A DNA stretch of 64,000 nt from Polluticoccus soli (GTDB lineage: Bacteria > Bacteroidota > Bacteroidia > Chitinophagales > Chitinophagaceae): positions 310,001 to 374,000 of the forward strand of contig NZ_JARJHT010000003.1 in NCBI RefSeq assembly GCF_029269745.1, written 5' to 3'. Positions 33,171 to 41,676 of this stretch are shown here, one piece after another. The position numbers were made by a program, and so were the translations under genes. The notes under the pieces were generated by a model. That model was not told the DNA's origin. It saw only the letters and a program-made list of their open reading frames with translations, and did no database searches. Within the stretch, counting starts at the first letter, position 1; every line of letters begins with the position of its first letter.

Positions 33171-33240
33171 TTCGTTAGTTCAAAACCGCATTTCGTTAAA
33201 CCAAAGCCGCGTTTCACAAAACGGCGGCTTTTTTTGTACG
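33171..33240 (+). promoter_or_regulatory. 21-bp-phased repeats doubling as a terminator
   Basis: CAAAACCGCATTTCG and CAAAGCCGCGTTTCAC have their TTTC cores at 33191 and 33212, 21 bp apart, matching the arrays at 2604 and 5464. Here the second unit also forms a hairpin: AAGCCGC-GTTT-CACA-AAAC-GGCGGCTT followed by seven T, so it can terminate the gene at 31908-33170. The next gene starts 113 bp later. Confidence 0.5.
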
Positions 33241-33352
33241 CTTTTTGCTGAAATTTCGCGCAGCGTGCTATTACGTCATGCAGCCGTCAATATCCCGCGA
33301 TATGCAAATATTGCCAAAACGCAGATTTACCTTTAAGACAAAGAACAAACCT

Positions 33353-34600
33353 ATGAAAGCTCTGATTACTCTATGCTTCGCAAGCCTGGCCGCAACTACT
33401 GCCCTGGCCCAATCTCAACCTACTATGGTATCGCAGGCTCGCTATGTGATATCAGGAGGAAAACCTGCACTACAAGATTCATTGACACATGCTCACAGCA
33501 GCGGTAAAGTAAGCTACGGCCTTCCCGAAGTAAAACTCTCTTACAGCCCTAACGATGGTGTATACACTGCATATGAATCTATAAGGGTGTACAAAAGCAC
33601 AAGTGTGAACCCTCCGGACCTCGTAGATAGAATGACGCGTGGATTTAACAGCTCTGGGCTGCTTTCCGAATACCACGAGTTTGTAAAACCGGCCACTTTG
33701 TATAAAGAAGTGTACAAGGAATCGTACCAATACAACGCCAATGATCAGCTCGAAATACAAACGGCAACAAACTTCCTGGAAACCCGCAGGCTGGTATATA
33801 GCTATCAGAATAACATCCGGGTTGCCAAACAGTATGAGATCAAAAACGGCACTACATGGAACGTTGAGGGGGTTGATTCGTTCATTGCTGCAGGAACCGA
33901 TTCGCTTTACTTACGGTACTGGAAATTCAGTCCGCCCAATATGCAGGTGTATGAAAAGCATCGTTACCTGCGCGATGCCAACTTTAGAGTAACTGTAGAT
34001 TCCTTTTTTGATTACGGCACCTTCAGCCAGGCTACTTTCACCACATACGATGCATTGGGAAAGAAAATACAAGACTCGGTCATCCAGGCATCAGCGCCCA
34101 CCTACAGGTTGGCCTACCTGTACGACAACAACGGCAACCTGGTCACCAAAACGAAGGGCGTATGGGACAATTCCTCTAATGCTTTTATAGAGTCATTACG
34201 TGACTCGTTTACCTACAACGTCGTTGATCAATTGACCAGCGCACGCAATTTTAAACTGGATGCCAACAATGTATGGGTGCCCAATGAAGGCTCTTTCTGG
34301 AGATACTATTACTACGGATTCCCTACAGGTATTAGTGAAGTTGAAGATAATAAAGGGCTACGCCTCTACCCCGTACCTGCCACCAGCTACATCAATATCG
34401 ATATGAGCTTCAGCAAGCCGGAGAAATTCGCGGTAAGGATACTGGATATGCAGGGACGCATCATTCGCCAGTGGGAAGAAACTCCACAAGCTAACTTTAA
34501 AAAGAAGATACAACTGGATGGTATGCCTGCAGGCAATTATGTAGTGCAGGTAATGTCGAAGAACAACAATATCACGCGACAGTTTAGCGTTATCAACTAA
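33353..34600 (+). CDS. T9SS-exported surface protein, paralog family A
   Basis: A 415-residue protein from the ATG at 33353 (MKALITLCFASLAATTALAQ, signal peptide). It shares with the proteins at 2754 and 31908 the YQYNANDQLE, YDALGKKIQDS and YDNNGNLVTK motifs and the C-terminal T9SS domain, which starts LRLYPVPATSYINI with Val in place of the YPNP Asn. It follows paralog 31908 directly, so the pair is a tandem duplication. Function unknown; surface location inferred. Confidence 0.8.
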   Translation: MKALITLCFASLAATTALAQSQPTMVSQARYVISGGKPALQDSLTHAHSSGKVSYGLPEVKLSYSPNDGVYTAYESIRVYKSTSVNPPDLVDRMTRGFNSSGLLSEYHEFVKPATLYKEVYKESYQYNANDQLEIQTATNFLETRRLVYSYQNNIRVAKQYEIKNGTTWNVEGVDSFIAAGTDSLYLRYWKFSPPNMQVYEKHRYLRDANFRVTVDSFFDYGTFSQATFTTYDALGKKIQDSVIQASAPTYRLAYLYDNNGNLVTKTKGVWDNSSNAFIESLRDSFTYNVVDQLTSARNFKLDANNVWVPNEGSFWRYYYYGFPTGISEVEDNKGLRLYPVPATSYINIDMSFSKPEKFAVRILDMQGRIIRQWEETPQANFKKKIQLDGMPAGNYVVQVMSKNNNITRQFSVIN

Positions 34601-34618
34601 GTTTGTTTTTTCAATTCC

Positions 34619-34648
34619 GCCCGGGGGACGTTTCATTCGTTCCCGGGT
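34619..34648 (+). terminator. Imperfect GC-rich hairpin
   Basis: CCCGGGGGACG and CGTTCCCGGG pair with one mismatch around TTTCATT and run into TTTATTTTTATC. Ends the T9SS gene 20 bp upstream. Confidence 0.65.
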
Positions 34649-34667
34649 TTATTTTTATCTTCATGCA

Positions 34668-35114
34668 ATGGTTACCATGATCAGCAAGGATGATTTTATT
34701 GCCTTGGTAGAAAGCTATTTTCATTTTCTTACCAGCGAATTTCAGTTTAGCAAGGGAGAAGTGAAAGCAAATGGAAATGCGTACTATTCATTCCAATTTC
34801 AGGATAATAAAAAAGTCGTATCAATATCTCATGAAAACATCGGCAACTACTACCAGGTAATAGTTTATCTCTTAGATGACAATGGCTCGTTGCCGAATTA
34901 TGATGATAAAACAAAAACGCTGCATCTCGATAAATTAAATAAACTCATTCTCCCTAACATCAGCCTTGATCAGATCAAGACGAACAATACGCACTTTTCG
35001 ACTTTGGTGGCTAATTCGGAGTTAGAACGAAAAATGCTGAAATCAGCTAAGGAACTGCGTCTTTGCCTGCAAAACTTTGACACAGCCGGTTTGAATATTC
35101 GTCCACTGGTCTAA
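34668..35114 (+). CDS. AT-rich gene for an unknown cytoplasmic protein, 148 aa
   Basis: MVTMISKDDFIALVESYFHFL opens a protein with no signal or membrane segment; the second Met at 34677 is an alternative start. Layout alpha-beta-beta-beta-alpha (FQFQDNKKVVSISHENIGNYYQVIVYLL) recalls small immunity-type proteins, but no family is assigned. The gene is visibly more AT-rich than its neighbours and is followed at once by a palindromic repeat, suggesting it arrived by transfer. Confidence 0.6.
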   Translation: MVTMISKDDFIALVESYFHFLTSEFQFSKGEVKANGNAYYSFQFQDNKKVVSISHENIGNYYQVIVYLLDDNGSLPNYDDKTKTLHLDKLNKLILPNISLDQIKTNNTHFSTLVANSELERKMLKSAKELRLCLQNFDTAGLNIRPLV

Positions 35115-35155
35115 GCATCCCGCTTAGACCACAAACAATTGAAGCGTCTGCTTTA
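35106..35155. repeat. Palindromic repeat class 2, copy 3
   Basis: GGTCTAAGCA-TCC-CGCTTAGACC (35108-35130) followed by GAAGCGTCTGCTTT (35141-35154). The large dyad overlaps the last codons of the preceding gene. Confidence 0.8.
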
Positions 35156-35267
35156 ACACGCTTATCCTAATCAAATCTTAAAACTCTTCCGTAATGCCAC
35201 AACTGCCTGATAATACTGCCGGGCTGGCACAGTAGTAGTATATGAAGGCATGGGTAAAGATGAGTGT

Positions 35268-35465
35268 ATGAGAGCGATAGAATGGATAGAGCAGGCAGAA
35301 AGGACAGAAAGCAGTGGTAAGTGTCGCTTCGTGCGTCAAAAACTGATAGATGCATTGGAGGCAATGAGTGATGAACAGATAAACACGCTGTGCAGCGATA
35401 TAACACACTTGCGTGGCGAACCAGCGGGCAACAGCGACGGGGCGGCATCTTCACCAGAAAAATAG
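35268..35465 (+). CDS. Small conserved protein, paralog 1 (65 aa)
   Basis: The ATG at 35268 (MRAIEWIEQAERTESSGKCRF) aligns with the start of the paralog at 35634. Shared core: A-I-WI-QA, GK-RFVRQKLIDALE-M-DEQ-NTLC-DI. The all-helical, charged character suggests a small cytoplasmic binding protein. A nine-codon frame beginning ATG 35242 ends in a TGA that overlaps this start, so translational coupling is possible. Confidence 0.55.
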   Translation: MRAIEWIEQAERTESSGKCRFVRQKLIDALEAMSDEQINTLCSDITHLRGEPAGNSDGAASSPEK

Positions 35466-35633
35466 TTAGAAAAGCACTCGCCATGAGTACAGGCTTAGTG
35501 CCACCGGCCTTAGCAAAGCGTTTGAACCTCAATTCCGATCGTGGGTTCAGCGTTGCGCTGAGGCCGGTTTGTTTTTTCTCCTCATTATGCTGGCATAATA
35601 CTGGTATAAAAAAACATAAGTAAAGTCACCACC

Positions 35634-35846
35634 ATGAATGCGATAGATTGGATCAGGCAGGCTCAAAAATCTAACAACAAAGGCAAGAGCCGCTTTGTGC
35701 GACAAAAATTGATAGACGCATTGGAAACCATGACCGACGAACAACTCAACACGCTGTGCCGCGATATCATGCTCTTCCGTGCCGCCAGCCCCGATGCCAC
35801 CAGCGACATCCCAAGATCTCCCGACCGCGGGAATGAAATTCCCTAG
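35634..35846 (+). CDS. Small conserved protein, paralog 2 (70 aa)
   Basis: MNAIDWIRQAQKSNNKGKSRFVRQ and KLIDALETMTDEQLNTLCRDIM match the upstream paralog over about 45 residues; the C-termini differ. No membrane segment. Two copies within 400 bp that keep the same core argue for real genes despite the small size. Function unknown. Confidence 0.6.
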   Translation: MNAIDWIRQAQKSNNKGKSRFVRQKLIDALETMTDEQLNTLCRDIMLFRAASPDATSDIPRSPDRGNEIP

Positions 35847-35867
35847 TGTGTACTCAATATTCTTGCA

Positions 35868-36599
35868 TTAAGCTCCCTGCTGCCGCGCACTACCATCCAT
35901 CACCGCTTTCATAAAAGCTTCCTTGTAGTTGGTACCGATGGGTATTTCCTGGCCTTCTACCTCTATCACGTTGCCATAGGTGGCCTGTATCTTGTGCACG
36001 TTTACTATGTACGAGCGGTGTACCCTGATAAATGTGTCCGCGGGTAGCTCTTCTTCTATTTCTTTAAGCGACATGGAGACGAGCATTTTCTTACCGGGCG
36101 TACACACGTTTATGTAGTCTTTATTAGCCTCCACATATAGTATATCATCAAAATTCACCTTCAGCATTTTGGCGTTCTGCTTCAGGAAAATATAGTCGCG
36201 CTTTGCAGCGTGGGTCACTACGGGCTCGCTGCCCATGGAGTAGTGATCGTAGATGCGTTGTACCGTTTTCAGAAAACGGTCGAAGGATATTGGCTTGACC
36301 AGGTAATCGAGCGCATGCAGTTCAAAAGCATCTACGGCAAACTCGCGGTGAGCGGTAGTAAGCACTACCGGAGGCGGTTCTTTCAGCGAGCGCAGAAAGT
36401 CTATGCCGCTGATGACCGGCATGTTGATATCGAGAAACATCACGTCGGGCCTGAAACCTTCGTTGATCAGCTTCAGCGCCTCCAGTGCATTATTGCATTG
36501 CACAGGTGCCGCAAAGTTATCCAGTTGCTTCAGGTAGCTTTCAATAATGCTCCGTGCGAGGGGCTCATCATCTACAATAAGGCAAGTCAACGCTCTCAT
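35868..36599 (-). CDS. LytTR-family response regulator
   Basis: A 243-residue regulator: REC domain (Asp10-Asp11, phospho-acceptor Asp57 in MFLDINMP, Thr81/82, Lys102 in LVKP) and a LytTR DNA-binding domain from about residue 134 (FLKQNAKMLKVNFDDILYVEA; FIRVHRSYIVN at 190-200). Its start overlaps the end of the kinase gene by 4 bp (ATGA), so it is translated together with it. LytTR proteins bind pairs of 9-bp direct repeats 21 bp apart, a spacing that matches the arrays found before three surface-protein genes in this window. Confidence 0.92.
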   Translation of the reverse strand: MRALTCLIVDDEPLARSIIESYLKQLDNFAAPVQCNNALEALKLINEGFRPDVMFLDINMPVISGIDFLRSLKEPPPVVLTTAHREFAVDAFELHALDYLVKPISFDRFLKTVQRIYDHYSMGSEPVVTHAAKRDYIFLKQNAKMLKVNFDDILYVEANKDYINVCTPGKKMLVSMSLKEIEEELPADTFIRVHRSYIVNVHKIQATYGNVIEVEGQEIPIGTNYKEAFMKAVMDGSARQQGA

Positions 36600-37699
36600 A
36601 GGCCGTTAATTTGAAGTTCTGCTATATACCTGTTATCCTCCACCTGCGACTGGAACGAAGACCGACCGGGATAATAATATTCTATCTTCTTCTTCAGTGC
36701 CGGCAGGCCAATGCCACCTTTGTTGGCGTTGTTGATTTGTATCTCGTTATCTACCCTGAACTGCAGGTGGCCATCAACGACCGTCAGGCTCACATTGATG
36801 TGCGTGTCTTTAATGGCCTGTTGCGTGCCGTGCTTAAAGGCATTCTCTACCAGCGGAAAGAGAATGAACGGCGGAATGTTATAGCCGGGCTTATCTACAC
36901 TGATATGAAATTGTGTTTTAATGAACTCGCTGCGTATGGCTTCCAGTTCCATAAAGTTCTCCAGCAGTTTTATTTCTTTAGAGAGCGGTACAAACTCCTG
37001 GCCACTGTCGTAGAGCGAGTATTTGAGAAAGTCGGACAGGTTGAGGATCATGCTGCCTATTTGCTGCCGTGTGCCATTCAGGGAAATGGCGTAGATATTA
37101 TTGAGCGTGTTGAGCAGGAAGTGCGGGCTCACCTGGCTTTTTATCAGGTTGAGCTCCAGCTGCATGTTGCGTTCTTTCAGCTCGCGTAGCGCCCTTGTCG
37201 ACCGCTGCATATCTCTGACTACTTTGCAACCTACGGGCAGAAACATATAAAGCAGGAAGATGAAAGCAGCATGTAGCATATCCACCGCACTCAATATCGT
37301 ATCGCGGTAGTAAGAACCAAAGTCCTTGGGCACGGGGCCCTGCGATGGCAGGCCTGCTGCAACAAGCTGACACGTGAGCAGGTAATTGAACACACAACCA
37401 GCGTGCAGAAACAGCAGGAACACCGCAATGGCGCTGAGGTACATCTTGCCTGTCTCTTTGCCCTGGATATACTTATAGGTAGTGCCGATAAAAAAATAGT
37501 ACACAGCTACCAGGTACCATGGCGTGCTCCACAACAATAGCTGCGCAGCGTGTGGCCCGCCGGCGCTTACCCTGTAGTGCTCATAGCTGGCAGACGCGAA
37601 GAAGCCCAGGTAGAGTATCCAGAACAGGATATGCAGCAACACCCTTTGGCGCGTTGCGCTATAGCTTCTGTCCCACCAGTTGGTCAGTTTTGTGCCCAT
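36596..37699 (-). CDS. LytS-like sensor histidine kinase
   Basis: A 367-residue membrane kinase of the His_kinase (LytS/YehU) class. Four transmembrane helices in the first 160 residues, a coiled linker (LRELKERNMQLELNLIKSQ), the phospho-acceptor His193 in SPHFLLNTLNNIY and the ATP-binding N-box LFPLVENAFKHG with a later GGIGL turn. No extracellular sensor domain is present, so the signal is probably read in or near the membrane. It is cotranscribed with the LytTR regulator. Confidence 0.92.
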   Translation of the reverse strand: MGTKLTNWWDRSYSATRQRVLLHILFWILYLGFFASASYEHYRVSAGGPHAAQLLLWSTPWYLVAVYYFFIGTTYKYIQGKETGKMYLSAIAVFLLFLHAGCVFNYLLTCQLVAAGLPSQGPVPKDFGSYYRDTILSAVDMLHAAFIFLLYMFLPVGCKVVRDMQRSTRALRELKERNMQLELNLIKSQVSPHFLLNTLNNIYAISLNGTRQQIGSMILNLSDFLKYSLYDSGQEFVPLSKEIKLLENFMELEAIRSEFIKTQFHISVDKPGYNIPPFILFPLVENAFKHGTQQAIKDTHINVSLTVVDGHLQFRVDNEIQINNANKGGIGLPALKKKIEYYYPGRSSFQSQVEDNRYIAELQINGL

Positions 37700-37858
37700 G
37701 AGCTTGTAAAGCGATCAGTTCTAATAGTTCGAAGTTAGCGTAAAGCCCGTTTCTAAAATGGGTTGCCCCCTTGTAAAGAGGGGGCAACTTGTTTCCGTGG
37801 TGGATGGGCCATGCCGGTTGCGCCCCGGCAATGAAGTATCCCTTATATGCGCAAGTAT

Positions 37859-39103
37859 CTATTGCAGCACCAGTTGCTGTTGCAGCGCAGGTTGCCTGCC
37901 TGCAAGAACAGTAACCACGTAAGTGCCGGGAGTAAATTGGGCCACAGGCAGATGGTATTGCTGCAAACCGGGAGTAAACGGTAAATTGTCAGAATAGATC
38001 AGTTTGCCTGTGATATCGTTGACCATGATAGTAGCCTTGGTAGTTGTATTCTTCAGATCGTACACCACGGTGCACTGCTGGCCTGCTGCGGCAGGGTTTG
38101 GATACAGCGCCATCACTGCGTTGGCAGCAGGTGTGTTGGCAATACCGGTTACTGATTTCACCACCTCGTTGGTGAAGATGTAATCGCCGTTTACATCGCC
38201 GCCAAATGCGGTGAAGACGATCTTGTAGATGTCGCCGCCTACATTTACGAAATACAGGGTCGAGTTTTCTACAGTAAAGCTGCTGCCCGAACCTGTTTTC
38301 CAGTCGTGGCCTATCACATTATTGCTATCAAGAAACATGGCTGATTGGTAATTTTTATACGTAGACACATTGCTGATGCCCGTGCATTTGGCTACACCAG
38401 TGTTGATGTTGCCCAGTACGCCAGCTTCTACGTGCGGTGTGGGGTATTGTGTGCTGTAAGTGGTGAACACCAGGTCCCAATCATAAGTGCTCGGTTCCCT
38501 GTTCGGCGCCAGGTTGTTTTGCATAGAGTAGTAGCAAAGGTTCCTGTTCGAAAATGATGTTTTGTTGACCGTTGCGGTTTGGAGTCCGGTGCCATCCAGA
38601 TTGGCGTATTTGAACTTGAACGTAGTGCCAATGAGTGATTGTATCCAGAGCTTTTTATAATCACCATTAGCCAGTTTAACTACATACAGCGCCGTACCAG
38701 TCACAGAGTGATTAGACGGGTTGTAAACACCCCAGTCTACGTTGAAAGGATTCAGCGGATCGGGGTAGTTGCCGATGGCACCCTCGCTCCAGTATGGCCC
38801 ATTCCACTGGTTGCTCCATGTGCTCAGTCCAAGTGTATCTAATGTTGCCCAGTCCGACGTATCGGCACCTGGGTGTTTCCATGCCAGCGTGTTGGCGTTA
38901 ATAACAATGGCGTGTCCCATAGGGTCAGCATCAAAGGCTATATCCCAGTCGCTTTGTGGGGCGGTGCCCTGCACCCCGTTATGCAGGCTGTACCATACCT
39001 GGTTGGCATACCCCGCGCCGATAGACACCGTATCAGCAGTAACCTGCGCCTGTGCACCCAGCGCAGCTACGAAGGCGATCAATAAAGAAGTAATTTTTTT
39101 CAT
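37859..39103 (-). CDS. HmuY-like T9SS-exported protein
   Basis: A 414-residue secreted protein (MKKITSLLIAFVAALGAQAQ). The mature part shows the WDIAFDA...YDWDLVFTTY pattern and YVVKLANGDYKKLWIQSL-KFKYANLDGTG that mark HmuY-type domains, which in other Bacteroidota bind haem. The last 80 residues are a T9SS type A domain with canonical LYPNPAAAG. The two haem-ligand His of Porphyromonas HmuY cannot be assigned, so ligand is unknown. Confidence 0.72.
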   Translation of the reverse strand: MKKITSLLIAFVAALGAQAQVTADTVSIGAGYANQVWYSLHNGVQGTAPQSDWDIAFDADPMGHAIVINANTLAWKHPGADTSDWATLDTLGLSTWSNQWNGPYWSEGAIGNYPDPLNPFNVDWGVYNPSNHSVTGTALYVVKLANGDYKKLWIQSLIGTTFKFKYANLDGTGLQTATVNKTSFSNRNLCYYSMQNNLAPNREPSTYDWDLVFTTYSTQYPTPHVEAGVLGNINTGVAKCTGISNVSTYKNYQSAMFLDSNNVIGHDWKTGSGSSFTVENSTLYFVNVGGDIYKIVFTAFGGDVNGDYIFTNEVVKSVTGIANTPAANAVMALYPNPAAAGQQCTVVYDLKNTTTKATIMVNDITGKLIYSDNLPFTPGLQQYHLPVAQFTPGTYVVTVLAGRQPALQQQLVLQ

Positions 39104-39276
39104 GTCTGATCAAATGTTTTTTTTAAGTGAGAACCTGGTCGTACCTCGGGGTGCAAAGCAAGGACAGTGACGGCGGGCAGGAAAATAAACTCGACGAATA
39201 TGGGGGGATTGCCCGCGAAAACGGGAAAAATGGCGATGAAATCAAAGGAGCCTTAACCCCTATCCCGCTTTCTGGA

Positions 39277-39296
39277 GTCAGGTGTTACCACCTGAC
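39277..39296. repeat. 20-bp palindromic repeat, copy 1
   Basis: GTCAGGTGTTACCACCTGAC is a perfect hairpin with a 4-base loop. The identical 20 bases recur at 40196-40215, the two copies bracketing the DUF5808 and AT-rich lipoprotein genes. Confidence 0.8.
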
Positions 39297-39319
39297 ACAA
39301 AAGGCCGTAACTTTAATAC

Positions 39320-39526
39320 ATGCCCGAGATCGAAGACAAACAGCAAAACGACCAGGACGATTCTAAATACTGGAAATGGGGTATCTTCTATTACAACCCC
39401 AACGACAAGCGCCTGCTGCCGCCCAAACGAAATCCCATGTTTGGCTGGACAGTAAACTTTGCTAACCCGTTTTCGATTTTGCTGATGATAGCAATAATTG
39501 CAGCGATAGTTTATTTCTTCGGATGA
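39320..39526 (+). CDS. DUF5808 small membrane protein
   Basis: A 68-residue protein: acidic start, then KYWKWGIFYYNPNDKRLLPP and GWTVNFANP, the signature of the DUF5808 domain, and a C-terminal membrane helix (FSILLMIAIIAAIVYFFG). Related domains occur in membrane proteins of unknown function. It stands alone between two palindromic elements. Confidence 0.8.
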   Translation: MPEIEDKQQNDQDDSKYWKWGIFYYNPNDKRLLPPKRNPMFGWTVNFANPFSILLMIAIIAAIVYFFG

Positions 39527-39531
39527 CGATG

Positions 39532-39620
39532 CTGGCCTAAGCGAGACGCTTAGACTTACAACAAAAGAATAGAACGGGTCTATGTTCCGCTGCGCTACGA
39601 CTTAAACCAGAAATCGGGTA
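39532..39620. repeat. Composite of both palindromic repeat classes
   Basis: GGCCTAAGCG-AGA-CGCTTAGACT is a variant class 2 dyad (39534-39556). After AACGGGTCT it is followed by CCGCTGCGCTACGACTTAAA and CCAGA, a degenerate copy of the RAYT-associated class 1 unit in the same orientation as the copy right of the RAYT gene. Confidence 0.6.
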
Positions 39621-39646
39621 TATTGCTTCGAAGTAGCTTTGAGTTT

Positions 39647-40171
39647 ATGAAGTTTATCCCTTTTGTAGTCCTATTGGCGTTTGTTTTTGTTGTGCTCTCT
39701 TGTAATAATCGATCAGTTCAAAGTAGCAAGTACTTTGACTATGATGGCATCGATTATTATTTCAATGACTTTGACGAGGACGAAATTGAATTGCTTGATA
39801 ATCCAAAGACAGAACTTGACACTATAAAAAATCGCGTTATACTAGGAGACATCCCTCTGAGCATGAATGATCTTTCCTTCGTTAATAAGCTCGAAAAAAT
39901 TGGGTACCGCCGCACGGAAATAGATGAATCCAAATTTCCCGAGATCGACAAGATATTTGGAAGGGGTGAACAAGACGCTACAACATCATGCATCTATGTT
40001 TATCGCGACATATTAGTTTTTAAGAAAAAGGATAAAGTTGTTGGTGTCGTCAAAATTTGTTTCGACTGTTTCGAAAATCAAATTGTTGGAGGTTTGCAAG
40101 ACTCGGCATACTTCAATAGAGATGTTGATTATAACCGTCTTAAAAACTTATTGCGCGGCAAGGGCAAATAA
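39647..40171 (+). CDS. AT-rich lipoprotein gene, 174 aa
   Basis: The ATG at 39647 gives MKFIPFVVLLAFVFVVLSC (lipobox VLSC); the longer frame begins at a TTG. The mature protein is rich in Asp and Tyr early on (YFDYDGIDYYFNDFDEDEIE) and has CFDCFENQIVGGLQDSAYF near the end. It is more AT-rich than the surrounding genes and lies between two identical 20-bp palindromes, which hints at acquisition. Function unknown. Confidence 0.65.
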   Translation: MKFIPFVVLLAFVFVVLSCNNRSVQSSKYFDYDGIDYYFNDFDEDEIELLDNPKTELDTIKNRVILGDIPLSMNDLSFVNKLEKIGYRRTEIDESKFPEIDKIFGRGEQDATTSCIYVYRDILVFKKKDKVVGVVKICFDCFENQIVGGLQDSAYFNRDVDYNRLKNLLRGKGK

Positions 40172-40192
40172 ATTAATCCGATATTTTTTAGG

Positions 40193-40225
40193 TGCTGTCA
40201 GGTGTTACCACCTGACAGCATTTTT
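40193..40225. terminator. 20-bp palindromic repeat, copy 2, as terminator
   Basis: TGCTGTCAGGTG and CACCTGACAGCA around TTAC form a perfect 12-bp stem followed by TTTTTAG. The inner 20 bases equal the palindrome at 39277. It separates the lipoprotein gene from the convergent alcohol dehydrogenase gene. Confidence 0.85.
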
Positions 40226-40229
40226 AGAT

Positions 40230-41285
40230 CTAGCTTTTCTTCAACGAGGCCATATCTATAACAAACCGGTATTTCACATCACCTTTCATCAAACGGTCGT
40301 AGGCTTCGTTTATCTGTTGAATATTGATCATTTCGATATCGGGCAATATCTCGTGCTTGCCGCAGAAATCTAACATTTCCTGCGTTTCCAATATGCCGCC
40401 AATGAGTGAGCCTGCAAAAGACCTGCGTGCCATTATCAGCTTGAATGCTGCCACCGGCAGCGGTTCAGATGGGGCGCCAACCAGCGCCAATGAGCCGTCA
40501 ACGCGAAGCTGGCCGAGGTAAGCATTGATATCGTGTTGGGCAGAAACCGCATCGATCATAAAATGGAGCTGCCCTGCATATTTCTGCATCTGCGTTTCGT
40601 CTTTCGATAATATCACATCATCGGCACCCAGGCGTTTTGCTTCAGTAAACTTCGAATCTGATGTGGTAAATGCAACAACATACGCGCCCATAGCTTTCGC
40701 GATCTTAATGGCCATATGTCCCAAGCCACCAATGCCTACCACGCCCACTTTCTGGCCCGGACCAACCTTCCAGTGTCGCAAAGGCGAGTAAGTGGTGATG
40801 CCTGCACATAGCAAAGGAGCAGCCGCAGCGATATCCAGGTTTTCCGGTATGCGCAGCACGTAATTTTCATCTACCACAATACGCTCCGAATACCCGCCAT
40901 AGGTTGGCAAGCCCTGCATGTGTTTGTCAGGCGATCCATAAGTACCAGTCATGCCCTTTTCGCAAAATTGCTCCAGGTCGCTCTGGCAGTACTGGCATTC
41001 GCGGCACGAGTCCACAATGCAGCCTACACCAACAGTATCGCCTACTTTAAATTTCTTAACATGGTCACCAACACGTGTCACTTTTCCTACTATCTCGTGC
41101 CCCGGCACACAGGGATAAGCTGTTGGCCCCCACTCACCTCTTGCGGTGTGCAGGTCTGAGTGGCAAACACCGCAATACAATATGTCTATTTCCACATCGT
41201 GCGGTGTGGGGTTGCGGCGGTTAATATTGATCTGTTTTAAGGGAGCATCTGCTGCTGCGTTTCCAAAAGCTTTTGTATTGGTCAT
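40230..41285 (-). CDS. Zinc-dependent NAD(P) alcohol dehydrogenase
   Basis: A 351-residue MDR-family dehydrogenase of the YahK/CAD group. Catalytic zinc ligands Cys41 (GVCHSD), His63-Glu64 (PGHE) and a later Cys (LLCAGITTY); structural zinc site Cys94, Cys97, Cys100 and Cys108 (CRECQYCQSDLEQFC). The Rossmann motif GIGGLGHMAIKIAKAMGA binds the cofactor, probably NADPH. It would reduce aldehydes to alcohols or the reverse. All key residues are present. It stands alone next to the repeat array. Confidence 0.92.
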   Translation of the reverse strand: MTNTKAFGNAAADAPLKQININRRNPTPHDVEIDILYCGVCHSDLHTARGEWGPTAYPCVPGHEIVGKVTRVGDHVKKFKVGDTVGVGCIVDSCRECQYCQSDLEQFCEKGMTGTYGSPDKHMQGLPTYGGYSERIVVDENYVLRIPENLDIAAAAPLLCAGITTYSPLRHWKVGPGQKVGVVGIGGLGHMAIKIAKAMGAYVVAFTTSDSKFTEAKRLGADDVILSKDETQMQKYAGQLHFMIDAVSAQHDINAYLGQLRVDGSLALVGAPSEPLPVAAFKLIMARRSFAGSLIGGILETQEMLDFCGKHEILPDIEMINIQQINEAYDRLMKGDVKYRFVIDMASLKKS

Positions 41286-41361
41286 GTTGTTTTATAGTTG
41301 TTTAAAATTATGGCTTTTACTTGCCATTATATTGTTCAGCTGTTACACGATCCAGCAAATT

Positions 41362-41676
41362 CTGGTTTAAGTCTTAGCGCAGCGAGACTTAAATCACAAA
41401 TTAAACGCAGGTCTCCGACCGGCAGCATTAGCACAAAAGCTCAATAGCAAGATCAGATCAACCCCCAACTGGTTTAAGTCTTAGCGCAGCGAGACTTAAA
41501 TTACAAATTAAACGCAGGTCTCCGACCGGCAGCATTAGCACAAAAGCTCAATAGCAAGATCAGATCAACCCCCAACTGGTTTAAGTCTTAGCGCAGCGAG
41601 ACTTAAATCACAAATTAAACGCAGGTCTCCGACCGGCAGCATTAGCACAAAAGCGCAATAGCAAGATTAAATCAAC
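41362..41676 (+). repeat. Three direct 107-bp repeats beside the RAYT gene
   Basis: Units start at 41362, 41469 and 41576, exactly 107 bp apart. Each begins CTGGTTTAAGTCTTAGCGC and contains the dyad TTTAAGTCT-N10-AGACTTAAA, then AACGCAGGTCTCCGACCGGC. The units are almost identical; the third diverges at its end, where it overlaps the 3' end of the transposase gene (stop at 41667). A fourth copy in inverted orientation lies right of the gene. Confidence 0.92.

Noticed and set aside
41362-41676. Possible CRISPR array (three regular repeats)
   Set aside because: The whole 107-bp unit is conserved with no variable spacers, and the adjacent gene is a RAYT transposase, not a cas gene.
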